DNA from: Fundidesulfovibrio putealis DSM 16056
Lineage (GTDB): Bacteria > Desulfobacterota > Desulfovibrionia > Desulfovibrionales > Desulfovibrionaceae
Direction of reading: 5' to 3'
Assembly (NCBI RefSeq): GCF_000429325.1
Contig: NZ_AUBQ01000005.1
Location: 186,001 to 250,000 of the forward strand
Length of the DNA stretch: 64,000 nt
Shown: piece by piece, positions 1 to 7,178 of the stretch
Layout of the letters: each line of letters begins with the position of its first letter
How positions within the stretch are numbered: position 1 is the first letter of the stretch
Translations under genes and position numbers: made by a program
The notes under the pieces: generated by a model
Seen by the model: only the letters and a program-made list of their open reading frames with translations
Told to the model about the DNA's origin: nothing
Databases searched by the model: none

Positions 1-2
1 CA

Positions 3-497
3 GCAAAGTCTGTATTCCCTGTAGGTGTTCATAGCAAATACGAGCACACTTCTTTATGGGTGTCGATAGTGGATGAAGAGAAGCCAGACGGACAAGAGGC
101 ATGTATTATTGATTTTACTAAGGATCTACGCTTGATTGTTAAAGAGGTTTCGGCTTTATGGAAAAGACAACAATCGTTCTTAAGTAGCCTAAAGAACGAA
201 GGGGGAAACTGGGGCGAGACTGATTACAACGCAATTGAGCGTTTTATGGCTAGCGGTTTGCGGTCTCTGTCTGATGCCCCGACTTCAAGGGCGATTGGTC
301 TTTGGCTTTGGGATCGGGTTCAAGAACTTGGTAATGTGCGCGGTTCGATTATGCTGGCCATCAAAGAAATGGCGTCTAAATTCGATTTAAGGAGTTTAAA
401 TGTAGACAGCCTGGAAGACTCGGATTTTCGATTTTTGCTTAGGCGGACAAATAAATGCATTGATGCTGGAGAAGTATTGTCATTCACTAAGAAGTGA
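3..497 (+). CDS. Hypothetical protein, C-terminal part (runs off the left edge)
   Basis: The reading frame is open from the first bases of the window to a TGA at 495-497. The first start-like codon is a GTG at 60, but the in-frame residues before it (ending ...EHTSLW) read smoothly into VSIVDEEKPDG, so the gene probably begins outside the window. The visible part is about 164 residues, mostly helical, with no signal peptide, membrane segment or motif I recognise. Base composition is clearly lower in GC than the DNA to the right, as expected for acquired cargo. Function unknown. Confidence 0.6.
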   Translation, partial: AKSVFPVGVHSKYEHTSLWVSIVDEEKPDGQEACIIDFTKDLRLIVKEVSALWKRQQSFLSSLKNEGGNWGETDYNAIERFMASGLRSLSDAPTSRAIGLWLWDRVQELGNVRGSIMLAIKEMASKFDLRSLNVDSLEDSDFRFLLRRTNKCIDAGEVLSFTKK

Positions 498-739
498 CGT
501 GTGGGGCTTTTTGCCGACTCCCGCTTTTGCTTCGTCGCATTGCTGAATGTATCAAGAGGCCGAACGTGCTGTCTTTCTCCGAAAAGGGAACCGGTTGTCT
601 TCCTCGGGTTCCCGGAACACACAAGCGCAAATAGGTTCCCGGAACCCAAGACGCCCAACGGGTTCTTTTACTTCTTCATCCCTGTGCAACAAATGGCAGG
701 GCATCACACTGCGCCCCTCGAGGGCCGAAGGAGATGCCT
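498..739. promoter_or_regulatory. Leader region of the element's replication operon, with paired GTTCCCGGAAC sites
   Basis: This gene-free stretch precedes the AlpA-like gene. It holds two identical near-palindromic 11-mers, GTTCCCGGAAC, at 608-618 and 635-645, with centres 27 bp apart. The spacing and dyad shape suit a dimeric repressor or activator operator. I see no strong sigma-70 promoter. The assignment as an operator is inference. Confidence 0.4.
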
Positions 740-940
740 ATGTCACCCGCGATTCTTCGCAAACCGGAAGTCACCCGCCGCACCGGCCTGAGCGCCGCCA
801 CCATCCGTCGCCTTGAACTGGCTGGGAAGTTCCCCAAACGCCTTTTGCTGTCCGCCCAGGCTGTGGGCTGGGATGAAAGGGAAGTTGCAGCCTGGATCGA
901 TTCCCGCGCCGCCGCACGAGAAAGCGGGTGGGGGGCGTAG
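740..940 (+). CDS. AlpA-like small DNA-binding regulator
   Basis: A 66-residue protein starting MSPAILRKPEV. The ATG at 740 is preferred over the one at 734 because the AAGGAG at 728-733 lies 6 bases before 740 but directly abuts 734. The sequence has the winged-helix pattern of the AlpA/excisionase (MerR-like) family: a helix-turn-helix over RKPEVTRRTGLSAATIRRLE, a short wing, then a WDEREVAAWIDSR helix. AlpA-like proteins control excision or replication of prophages and integrative elements. It is the first gene of a tightly packed plus-strand operon leading to the primase. Confidence 0.75.
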   Translation: MSPAILRKPEVTRRTGLSAATIRRLELAGKFPKRLLLSAQAVGWDEREVAAWIDSRAAARESGWGA

Positions 941-941
941 C

Positions 942-1124
942 GTGAAAAAGCGAAGCGCCCCCAACCGAAGCCAGGGGCGCGAAGAAAAGATGCAGGCCGC
1001 TTCTTTCTTCGCCCGCTGCGCCGCCGCCGTCAAGCGTCTATTCGTCTCCCTGGCCGTCCATGAATTGGCTCCCGCTGCCCTGGTGGCCTTCCTGCTGCGC
1101 GTCCTGCGTCTGGGAGGTGCATAA
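942..1124 (+). CDS. Small hypothetical protein of the element operon
   Basis: A GTG at 942 opens a 60-residue frame (VKKRSAPNRSQGREEKM...) starting 2 bases after the AlpA stop. Its TAA shares one base with the next gene's ATG at 1124. It has a basic N-terminus and a hydrophobic C-terminal half (LAVHELAPAALVAFLLRVLRL), possibly a membrane-associated helix. The close packing on both sides supports translation. No family recognised. Confidence 0.5.
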   Translation: MKKRSAPNRSQGREEKMQAASFFARCAAAVKRLFVSLAVHELAPAALVAFLLRVLRLGGA

Positions 1125-1360
1125 TGCGCGACCCCAACACCGCGACAGCGCAACGCGCTCGGATTCTGGACGCCTTGAGCCGGGACAGCCTGACCACGTT
1201 GGAAGCCCGCCGCCTCCTGGACGTGCTCCATCCCGCCGCCCGCGTCATGGAACTCCGCCGCCAGGGAATCAACATCGTCACCGTTTGGACCACGGACACC
1301 ACGCCCGGGGGCAACTCGCATCGGGTGGCGCGGTACATTCTGCGGGGAGGTGGCGAATGA
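1124..1360 (+). CDS. Small helix-turn-helix domain protein
   Basis: 78 residues. The stretch ARILDALSRDSLTTLEARR followed by LDVLHPAARVMELRRQGINI matches the winged helix-turn-helix layout common in small phage and ICE proteins next to primases (HTH_36/HTH_39-like): helix 1, helix 2, recognition helix, and a wing ending in an I-V-T-V-W strand. Start and stop overlap the neighbouring genes (TAATG before, ATGA after), so it is translationally coupled to the primase. It may act at the element's replication origin, which is inference. Confidence 0.6.
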   Translation: MRDPNTATAQRARILDALSRDSLTTLEARRLLDVLHPAARVMELRRQGINIVTVWTTDTTPGGNSHRVARYILRGGGE

Positions 1361-4300
1361 CCGCCCCCCGTATCGACTTCGCCAGGGTCAACGCCGCCGC
1401 CCTGTCCAGCCTGGAAAGCCTTTTGCCACGCTGGTTGCCCGGTGGCCGCGTCAACGGTTCAGAATACGTGTGCGGGAGCCTGGACGGCGAAGCGGGCCGC
1501 TCCCTGTCCGTCAACCTGACCACTTGCGTCTGGAAGGACTTCGCCGGGGAGGCGGGAGGGGCTGACCCCGTGAGCTTGTACGCCGCAATCCACAACCTCA
1601 AGCAGGGCGAAGCGGCCCGGAAGCTGGCCGGGGAGCTTGGCGTTGATCCTGGAGGCAACGGGAGCGCCCCCAGGCCGCAAGGGCAGGCCAAGGCCAAGCC
1701 CGCCGATGAATGGCGGCCCGTCCTGCCTGTTCCTGACGGAGCGCCCGCCCCGGACTTCAAGCACATGCGCCACGGCCAAGCGGTGGCGCATTGGGAATAT
1801 CGGGACGCGACGGGCATGTTGCTGGGCTACGTGTGCCGCTTCGAGCCTGAAGGGGGCCGGAAGGAAATCCTTCCGCTCACCGTTTGCCAGAACGTCAACG
1901 GGCAACGGGCGTGGCGGTTCAAGGGCTTCCCCGAACCGCGCCCGCTCTATGGCCTTGATCGGCTGGCCGCTGCCAAGCCTGACGCGCCTGTGTTGCTGGT
2001 GGAGGGGGAAAAGAGCACCGATGCCGCTCAACGTCTTGTGCCGGGGGCCGTGTGCCTGAGCTGGCCGAACGGATCAAGGAGCGTGGGCAAGGCGGACTTC
2101 TCTCCCCTGGCCGGGCGGCGCGTTGCAATCTGGCCGGACGCGGACAAGCCGGGTTTTGAGGCCGCTCTTGTCCTGGCCGCCAGGGTGAAGGATGCCGGGG
2201 CCAGGGAAGTGTCGATCATCCTGCCCCCTGACGGTTCCGCCGATGGATGGGACTTGGCGGACGCGGAGGCCGAAGGCTGGACCCCGGAACAGGTCAAGTC
2301 GCACATCAAGGCCCACAAGAGGGACGTTGTAGGCTTCGAGGCGGTGGCGCGGGAGCGGTACGGCATTGAGGCCAAGCCCGCCGCCAAGCCCACGCCGCAA
2401 GGCTGGTTCCCCTTCAAGGTCCGGGCCGATGGCGTCTACTTCCTGGAAGACGACGGAGAACCGTCCTTGTTGTGCTCCCCGTTGGCCGTGTTGGCGATGA
2501 CCCGCGACGGCGAGGGCCGGGAGTGGGGCCGTCTGCTCGAAGTGGTGGACAGCGACGGTAAGGCGCACCGTTGGGCAATGCCCATGTCTGCCCTGGCTGG
2601 AGACGGGCAGGAATACCGCCGCGAACTCTTGTCCATGGGATTGAGGCCAGCAGGCGGCATGAAGGCCAAGAATCGTCTCCATGACTTCCTGACCCTTTCC
2701 CGCCCCGAGGCCCGCGCCCGGTGCGTCTCCCGCGTGGGGTGGCATGACCGCCGCTTCGTCCTGCCGGATGCTGTCTACGGCTCCCAGGACGGGGAAGAGG
2801 TCATTCTTCAGGGTGGGCCGTCTGACCATGCCTTCCGCATCGCCGGGAGCCTTCAGGACTGGCAAGAGGCCATCGGACGATACTGCCCCGGAAATACACG
2901 CCTTGTGCTGGCCGTGTCCGCTGCCCTGGCCGCGCCGCTTCTGAAACTGACCGGGGAGGAGTCGGGCGGGTTCCATCTGGTGGCTAGCTCCTCCTGCGGC
3001 AAGACTACGGCATTGCGCGTTGCCGGGTCCGTCTGCGGCGGTGGAGGCATCAACGGTTATCTGCGTCAATGGCGAGCCACGGATAACGCACTGGAATCGG
3101 TTTCTTCCGGGGCCTGCGATTGCTTCGTGACTCTGGATGAAATCGGGCAGGCGGACGCCAAGACAGCCGGGGCCGTGGCCTACATGCTCACCAACGGGCA
3201 GGGCAAGGCACGATCCAGGCGCGATGGCACGGCCAGGAAGCCCCAGGAATGGCGCGTGTTGTTCATGTCCACGGGGGAAATCACCCTGGCGGACAAGGTG
3301 CGCGAGGACGGACGGGGCCGCGTTATGGCCGGGCAGCAAGTCCGCGTCGTGGACATTCAGGCGGACGCCGGAGCCGGGTTCGGGCTGTTCGAGAACGTCC
3401 ACGGTTTCGACGGTTCCGCCGCATTTGTCCGCCATCTGAACGAGAAAGCAAAGAGCATCTACGGCTCACCCTTGCGGGCCTTCCTGGATAAGCTGGCCGG
3501 GCGGATTGATGAATTCTCCCAAGCTGCCCCGGCGTTCATCCGGGAGTTCATGGCCGAAGTCTGCCCCTGCGATGCTGACGGCCAAGTTTCCCGCGTGGCC
3601 GGGCGATTCGGGCTGGTGGCGGCTGCCGGGGAGTTGGGAATTTCCCTGGAGGTGCTGCCCTGGCCCAAGGGCGAAGCCCGGCAGGCTGCGGCTCGTTGCT
3701 TCCGGGATTGGCTGGACGCCAGGGGCGGGAGTGGCGCGGCGGAGGTGACGGCAGGGCTTGCCCAGGTGAGGCAGTTTTTCCAGGTCAACGGCGCTTCCCG
3801 TTTCGAGACGTGGGGCGAAGCCTCCCAGGATGCCAAGACCATCAACCGGGCCGGGTTCCGCCGCAAGGATGAGAACACGGGGGAATGGTCCTTCTACGTC
3901 TTTCAGGACGTGTTCAAGGGGGAGGTCTGCCAGGGACACAACTCGGGGATGATCCTGCGGGAGTTGAAATCCCTTGGCCTCCTTCTGGTGCAAGATGCCG
4001 AACACCTGACCGTCAAGCCGCGCATCCCCGGCGTTGGGAGTGGGACGCGATTCTATCATGTCGCGCCCGGCATCACCGGGGACACGTTAAAACAGCGGAC
4101 ATTGCAAAATTCACCGGGGACAAACGGGGACACCGGGGACACGTTGCCCCGCTTTGGTTCCCATGTCCCCGGTTCTGAAAACGCTACCGGGGACACCGGG
4201 GACACGTCGAGCGGAAGTGTGGGGTTTGTCCCCGGTTGTCCCCGGTCCCCGGAAGAGTACCGGGGACGCCAGGAAGCAAGCAATGACGCCATGTCCCCGG

Positions 4301-4380
4301 TTGTCCCCGGTGTCCCCGGTCAAAATGACGTGGGGGAGAGAAAACAGCCGCTCCAACGTCAAGGGAGGGTGGTCCTGTGA
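1357..4380 (+). CDS. DUF927/Toprim primase-helicase of the integrative element
   Basis: A 1007-residue replication protein. The ATG at 1357 overlaps the previous stop as ATGA; the frame is open further upstream, but that part shadows the earlier genes. Residues about 30-75 form a degenerate zinc-ribbon-like primase N-terminus. A Toprim-like region follows (VLLVEGEK near 212-219, IWPDADKPG near 259-266). A DUF927 ATPase region starts near 349, with a Walker A-like SSSCGKTT near 543-550, an acidic Walker B-like CFVTLDEIG near 589, and a sensor strand WRVLFMSTG near 632. The last 100 residues are low complexity (TGDTGDT and VPGVPG) because the DNA carries many ACCGGGGAC repeats. Such proteins start and unwind replication of satellite phages, ICEs or plasmid-like elements. 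Confidence 0.85.
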   Translation: MTAPRIDFARVNAAALSSLESLLPRWLPGGRVNGSEYVCGSLDGEAGRSLSVNLTTCVWKDFAGEAGGADPVSLYAAIHNLKQGEAARKLAGELGVDPGGNGSAPRPQGQAKAKPADEWRPVLPVPDGAPAPDFKHMRHGQAVAHWEYRDATGMLLGYVCRFEPEGGRKEILPLTVCQNVNGQRAWRFKGFPEPRPLYGLDRLAAAKPDAPVLLVEGEKSTDAAQRLVPGAVCLSWPNGSRSVGKADFSPLAGRRVAIWPDADKPGFEAALVLAARVKDAGAREVSIILPPDGSADGWDLADAEAEGWTPEQVKSHIKAHKRDVVGFEAVARERYGIEAKPAAKPTPQGWFPFKVRADGVYFLEDDGEPSLLCSPLAVLAMTRDGEGREWGRLLEVVDSDGKAHRWAMPMSALAGDGQEYRRELLSMGLRPAGGMKAKNRLHDFLTLSRPEARARCVSRVGWHDRRFVLPDAVYGSQDGEEVILQGGPSDHAFRIAGSLQDWQEAIGRYCPGNTRLVLAVSAALAAPLLKLTGEESGGFHLVASSSCGKTTALRVAGSVCGGGGINGYLRQWRATDNALESVSSGACDCFVTLDEIGQADAKTAGAVAYMLTNGQGKARSRRDGTARKPQEWRVLFMSTGEITLADKVREDGRGRVMAGQQVRVVDIQADAGAGFGLFENVHGFDGSAAFVRHLNEKAKSIYGSPLRAFLDKLAGRIDEFSQAAPAFIREFMAEVCPCDADGQVSRVAGRFGLVAAAGELGISLEVLPWPKGEARQAAARCFRDWLDARGGSGAAEVTAGLAQVRQFFQVNGASRFETWGEASQDAKTINRAGFRRKDENTGEWSFYVFQDVFKGEVCQGHNSGMILRELKSLGLLLVQDAEHLTVKPRIPGVGSGTRFYHVAPGITGDTLKQRTLQNSPGTNGDTGDTLPRFGSHVPGSENATGDTGDTSSGSVGFVPGCPRSPEEYRGRQEASNDAMSPVVPGVPGQNDVGERKQPLQRQGRVVL
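4075..4320. repeat. Cluster of 12 copies of ACCGGGGAC in both orientations (iteron-like)
   Basis: Within the 3' end of the primase gene the 9-mer ACCGGGGAC occurs exactly six times on the plus strand (starts 4075, 4113, 4132, 4186, 4195, 4259). Its reverse complement GTCCCCGGT occurs six times (starts 4165, 4228, 4238, 4293, 4303, 4312). The two orientations are largely grouped, with direct copies to the left and inverted copies to the right, and several lie 9-10 bp apart. The protein frame passes through without a stop. This resembles a replication origin with iterons placed inside the initiator gene, which is inference. Confidence 0.7.
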
Positions 4381-4784
4381 ACGCCCTGGCCTGGATGAAG
4401 TCAACAGGCGTGGCGGTGGACTTGACCTCGGAAGGTGGCCTTGAACTGGATGGACTCGAAAGCCTGGACGATGGGATTTACGCCCGCGTCCTGGACGTGG
4501 CCCGCGCTCACAAGGCGGAGATCGTGGCGGAGCTTAAAAACGTCAATATGACGGGTTTGGACATTCCGGCACGCGGGGAGGCCGCGCCCGCTCCTCCCGA
4601 TGCTTCCCCCCTGGATGCCCTGGCCCGGTTCGAGCGTGACCCTCGCGGCGTCGTGGCGTGGCTGGCCCAACAGAAGCAAGGACAGCCCCCGCACCTTGTC
4701 GAGCGGTGGGCCGCTACAATCCGTGCCGAGGCCCGTTTGCGGATTGCCGAAGCTGAAGGAGTGGCTGACCATGGCCGCGCCTGA
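4377..4784 (+). CDS. Hypothetical protein with TubC-docking-like N-terminus
   Basis: 135 residues from a GTG that overlaps the primase stop (GTGA). The first 55 residues (LAWMKSTGVAVDLTSEGGLE ... ARAHKAEIVAELK) have the strand-strand-helix pattern of the TubC N-terminal docking-type domain: a glycine-containing beta hairpin and a conserved HKAEIVAEL helix. Such domains are frequent in small proteins of mobile elements. The rest is a Pro/Ala linker and a charged helix. It overlaps the start of the nuclease gene by 14 bases, so the two are probably co-translated. Role unknown. Confidence 0.55.
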   Translation: MNALAWMKSTGVAVDLTSEGGLELDGLESLDDGIYARVLDVARAHKAEIVAELKNVNMTGLDIPARGEAAPAPPDASPLDALARFERDPRGVVAWLAQQKQGQPPHLVERWAATIRAEARLRIAEAEGVADHGRA

Positions 4785-5313
4785 CGCTGCGCTCCCCCTC
4801 ATCGTGGACAGCCGGGAGCTGGCCCCCTACGCCTTCGAGCGGTTCCCGGTTGAGATCGTCCGGGCTGGACTGCCGACAGGGGATTACAGCCTATCCGGGC
4901 ATGAGGACCGCGCCGCCGTCGAGCGCAAAGCCCTGGATGACCTCATAGGCTGCCTGACCGTGGGCCGTGACCGCTTCGAGCGGGAGCTTGACCGTGCCCG
5001 CTCCCTGGAGTGCTTCGCCGTTGTGGTCGAGGCCAGCATGGAGGACGTGGCCCGACATCGCTACACGTCGCGCATGTCCCCGCACGCGGCCTTGCAATCA
5101 ATCCTGGCCTTTCAGGTGCGCTACGGCTGCCCCTTCGTATTCGCAGGGTCCAGGCAGGGCGGGGAGTACGTCACATACTGGACGCTTCAGAAGTACGCCC
5201 GCGAGGTTGAAGCTCAAGCCGTGGCCGAGTTGGAGGACTTGGGCCGAAGGAAGGCAGCCAGGGGAAAGGTAGGCATGACTGACAATGCAGAGAGAGAACA
5301 GGGAACGCCATGA
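4771..5313 (+). CDS. ERCC4-type (XPF-like) nuclease
   Basis: 180 residues from the ATG at 4771, inside the end of the preceding gene. It shows the ERCC4 nuclease core: LIVDSREL with D13 near the N-terminus, GDYS around 37-40, and the hallmark V-E-R-K-x3-D-L-I at about 50-58, followed by helices and TYWTLQKYAREVE. XPF/MUS81-family nucleases cut branched or flap DNA. In a mobile element next to a primase this would act in replication-intermediate or recombination processing. Its length is typical of stand-alone phage and ICE versions without the C-terminal HhH2 domain. Confidence 0.8.
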   Translation: MAAPDAALPLIVDSRELAPYAFERFPVEIVRAGLPTGDYSLSGHEDRAAVERKALDDLIGCLTVGRDRFERELDRARSLECFAVVVEASMEDVARHRYTSRMSPHAALQSILAFQVRYGCPFVFAGSRQGGEYVTYWTLQKYAREVEAQAVAELEDLGRRKAARGKVGMTDNAEREQGTP

Positions 5314-5447
5314 CGCCCAACTACGTGGCACAGAATAACGCTATTCAAACGCAAACACGGCCCGTCTCCTTCACCTGGGGGCGGGCCGTTGTCGTTTGTC
5401 TGGGTGGGGCACCGATGTTGTTGACCACCGACAGGGCCAATGAGTAA
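5310..5447 (+). CDS. Possible 45-residue ORF coupled to the nuclease gene
   Basis: An ATG at 5310 overlaps the nuclease TGA (ATGA) and opens MTPNYVAQNNAIQTQTRPVS..., ending at 5447. The coding part runs across the first hairpin of repeat array 1 (5357-5389). The DNA of its second half recurs near 7179-7360 without an equivalent coupled start. It may be a leader or chance reading frame rather than a gene; only the overlap supports it. Confidence 0.25.
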   Translation: MTPNYVAQNNAIQTQTRPVSFTWGRAVVVCLGGAPMLLTTDRANE

Positions 5448-5710
5448 GTTGTAGCGTCTCGGCGAGAAGACGGCCTGTTGGAGAAAGGTTCCGCCGCTCG
5501 CCCTTGTCGGCCAGACCTTGCGCGTCAGCAGGCGGGGTGCTCGTCTCTTCGGAGGCGGGCACCTGGAAATTCCGGTGTCCACGCGAGAAGACACGCCCGG
5601 CGTTGAAAGGCCACGCCTCTCGCTTTTGTCGGCCATGCCTTGCATTCCCCCGGGCAGGGTGCCCGCCTTTTCGGAGGCGGGCACTTCCGATACTGGCGTC
5701 GTGGGACGGG
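5357..5710. repeat. Hairpin repeat array 1 (leader hairpin plus two ~120-bp units)
   Basis: A gene-poor 398-bp space lies between the plus-strand nuclease gene and the minus-strand operon ending at 5712. A leader hairpin (5357-5389, arms ACGGCCCG/CGGGCCGT) and a conserved segment ending GCACCGATGTTGTTGACCAC are followed by two imperfect units of about 122 bp. Each unit opens near a CGAGAAGAC box and closes with a 26-nt hairpin of the form GTGCYCG...CGGGCAC (5537-5562 and 5659-5684). Array 2 has the same layout. Possible roles are bidirectional terminators, a structured RNA, or protein-binding sites. Confidence 0.65.
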
Positions 5711-5711
5711 G

Positions 5712-5888
5712 TTAAGTCTTCGGCTTCTCGGAGTTCGTATCACCCGGCGTCTCGCCCTTCGGAGTGGACAATTTCTGTTCTTCGGCCTTGGCGGCGTTGT
5801 CCAGTATCTTTGAGGTCAGGAGCAGGGCCGCCAGGGATTCCGGGGTGTCCCAATTCACATCCTCGTCCTTCAGCGTTCCGTTGAGCAT
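5712..5888 (-). CDS. Small conserved element protein (paralogue of the 8,575-8,817 gene)
   Basis: 58 residues from the ATG at 5888, which has AAGGAG 7 bases upstream. A longer frame from a GTG at 6011 overlaps the preceding stop but lacks a site. The core DVNWDTPESLAALLLTSKIL is followed by a charged Lys/Glu/Pro tail. The same D-V-x-W-x3-E-S-x-A-A-L-x-L-x2-K-x-L-D pattern occurs in the protein encoded at 8,575-8,817, so the element holds two members of one family. Last gene of the minus-strand repressor operon. Function unknown. Confidence 0.65.
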   Translation of the reverse strand: MLNGTLKDEDVNWDTPESLAALLLTSKILDNAAKAEEQKLSTPKGETPGDTNSEKPKT

Positions 5889-6007
5889 TGGCGTTCTCCT
5901 TTGTATGTGGGGCGGGAGCACGGCGCGTGTCTCCTCTGCAATCGCCCTGGAAAAAGAAGTCCCTGCCGGGGCCTTTGAGCATCGGGCAGAGGTCATGATC
6001 CAGCCTG

Positions 6008-6163
6008 TCACCGCTTCCCTTCGCGCTCCTTCAGCCGGTCAAAGTCCAGCGACGACACTCCAGCGGTTTTTTGTCGGGGCGACAACGCCCGCCAGATGAG
6101 GGCGACAACACCGACGACAACGACAATAACCGAGGCGACAAAACGGGCCAAGGCGCGGATCAT
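6008..6163 (-). CDS. Small single-pass membrane protein
   Basis: 51 residues, MIRALARFVASVIVVVVGVV..., with one membrane helix at about 8-27 and a charged C-terminal tail (LDFDRLKEREGKR). The ATG shares a base with the stop of the upstream repressor gene (TGATG), so it is coupled to it. It is the third gene of the operon 6572 to 5712. Such tiny membrane proteins next to CI-like repressors may act in superinfection exclusion or as toxin-like peptides, but nothing in the sequence decides this. Confidence 0.6.
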   Translation of the reverse strand: MIRALARFVASVIVVVVGVVALIWRALSPRQKTAGVSSLDFDRLKEREGKR

Positions 6164-6360
6164 CAGACTTCCTCGAACAGGTCTTTCACCCTCACATCCA
6201 GCGCGCTGGCGATGGCCTCAAGGGTTTCCATACGACATTGACGGAATTCGTTCCCTCGCAGGCGCTTGATTGTACGTTCAGCCAGGTTCGCGTCTGTCGC
6301 CAAACCCTGGATGGTGACGCCTTGCTCCTCCATTATTTCCCTGAGCCTTCCTACAATCAC
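6163..6360 (-). CDS. Cro/CI-type helix-turn-helix repressor (second of a tandem pair)
   Basis: 65 residues from a GTG at 6360 that overlaps the stop of the upstream repressor (GTGA). The HTH runs through LREIMEEQGVTIQGLATDAN, LAERTIKRLRGN and METLEAIASALDVRVKDLFEE, the full XRE-family five-helix fold with no extra domain. It closely resembles its neighbour, so the pair arose by tandem duplication. It probably controls the divergent promoter region 6,573-6,730 or the element's replication genes. Membership of the family is clear; the target is inferred. Confidence 0.8.
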   Translation of the reverse strand: MIVGRLREIMEEQGVTIQGLATDANLAERTIKRLRGNEFRQCRMETLEAIASALDVRVKDLFEEV

Positions 6361-6572
6361 GCCTGTCCTTCTGGCCCAACCTCTTCGTACAAGTCCTTCG
6401 TTTTCACCTTCAGCGCCCCGGCGATGACCGCCAGGGTTTCGAGCGCACAGCGAGAGATCATCGCCCCACGGGCACGGTTGACGGTCTGCATGGAAAGCCC
6501 CGTCCTTGAGATCAATTCGCGCATGGTGACGCCCTGGCTCTCCATGGTTTCCTTGACTCTGCTCGTTATCAT
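6357..6572 (-). CDS. Cro/CI-type helix-turn-helix repressor (first of a tandem pair)
   Basis: 71 residues. The ATG at 6572 is chosen because AGGAG lies 6 bases upstream; an ATG at 6593 lacks a site. XRE fold: VKETMESQGVTMRELISRTG, then LSMQTVNRARGAMIS, then LETLAVIAGALKVKTKDLYEE. It leads a four-gene minus-strand operon and is divergent from the gene at 6731, a typical arrangement for a lysogeny-type switch. Confidence 0.8.
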   Translation of the reverse strand: MITSRVKETMESQGVTMRELISRTGLSMQTVNRARGAMISRCALETLAVIAGALKVKTKDLYEEVGPEGQA

Positions 6573-6730
6573 GTCCGTCTCCTTTGCTCTCATATATCAA
6601 ATCAAACCTTGCCCCGTCTGCTGCGATAAAGTAGAGCAGACCCGTCAGGAAGAGTCCAATTGAAACGGCCCTGGAAGGTGCAACGAACACCCGCCAGGGC
6701 CTAACCACAACCCATGAAGGAGCATGAATC

Positions 6731-6967
6731 ATGGCTGACAGTGAAGTAACGACGAAGGCTGAGACTGACAAGGCGGTTGGCGCTCAAATGGATCTTCTGA
6801 AGGCTTGGGACATCTTGCGTTTTCTGTCTAAGTCGGTGTCTGATGGAAATATATTTGAGAGCGGCGAAATTGAGGGGCTTGGATTCCTCCTGGAGCACTG
6901 CGGCAATTTGCTGTGGCCTGCAATAGACGCCTTGGCCTCTCTCCCTAAGGAGGTACGCCATGCATAA
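6731..6967 (+). CDS. Small hypothetical element protein
   Basis: 78 residues from the ATG at 6731, with GAAGGAG 8 bases upstream. Acidic N-terminus, then helical segments (AQMDLLKAWDILRFLSKSVS and GLGFLLEHCGNLLWPAIDAL). It is divergent from the repressor operon and overlaps the next small frame. The pattern, a short alpha-helical protein with a conserved C-G-N-L-L-W, resembles anonymous small proteins of related mobile elements, but I cannot name a family. Confidence 0.6.
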   Translation: MADSEVTTKAETDKAVGAQMDLLKAWDILRFLSKSVSDGNIFESGEIEGLGFLLEHCGNLLWPAIDALASLPKEVRHA

Positions 6968-7014
6968 CCCCTCAATTAATCCTCAGGACGTGAGCGGCCC
7001 CGTCCTGGAGGTTC

Positions 7015-7152
7015 ATGGACGCGGGTGCCGCTTTGGAGCGTCTGGCGGAGCTTCTGACGCGAAACGATAATGCCGAGGATCGTGGGTTGGCCTTCACACT
7101 ACGCTGTATCTCTGGGCGCATCATGTCCGCCGCAGGCGTCCTGGACGGCTGA
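7015..7152 (+). CDS. Possible 45-residue element protein
   Basis: MDAGAALERLAELLTRNDNA...SAAGVLDG from the ATG at 7015, with GGAGG 4 bases upstream and TGA at 7150-7152. It is helical and amphipathic and lies directly before hairpin array 2. A competing frame from the ATG at 6960 (after AAGGAGGT) gives a 36-residue peptide of no clear character. The 7015 frame looks more protein-like. Confidence 0.45.
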   Translation: MDAGAALERLAELLTRNDNAEDRGLAFTLRCISGRIMSAAGVLDG

Positions 7153-7178
7153 ACGGACTTCGGGGGATCGAATGAACG

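Noticed and set aside
2074-3435. 453-residue minus-strand frame opposite the primase
   Set aside because: Antisense shadow without motifs or ribosome site.
5504-5884. Open frames through the hairpin repeats as genes, on both strands
   Set aside because: Starts fall on the hairpin GTG and the peptides simply repeat the hairpin sequence; they overlap a better-supported minus-strand gene.
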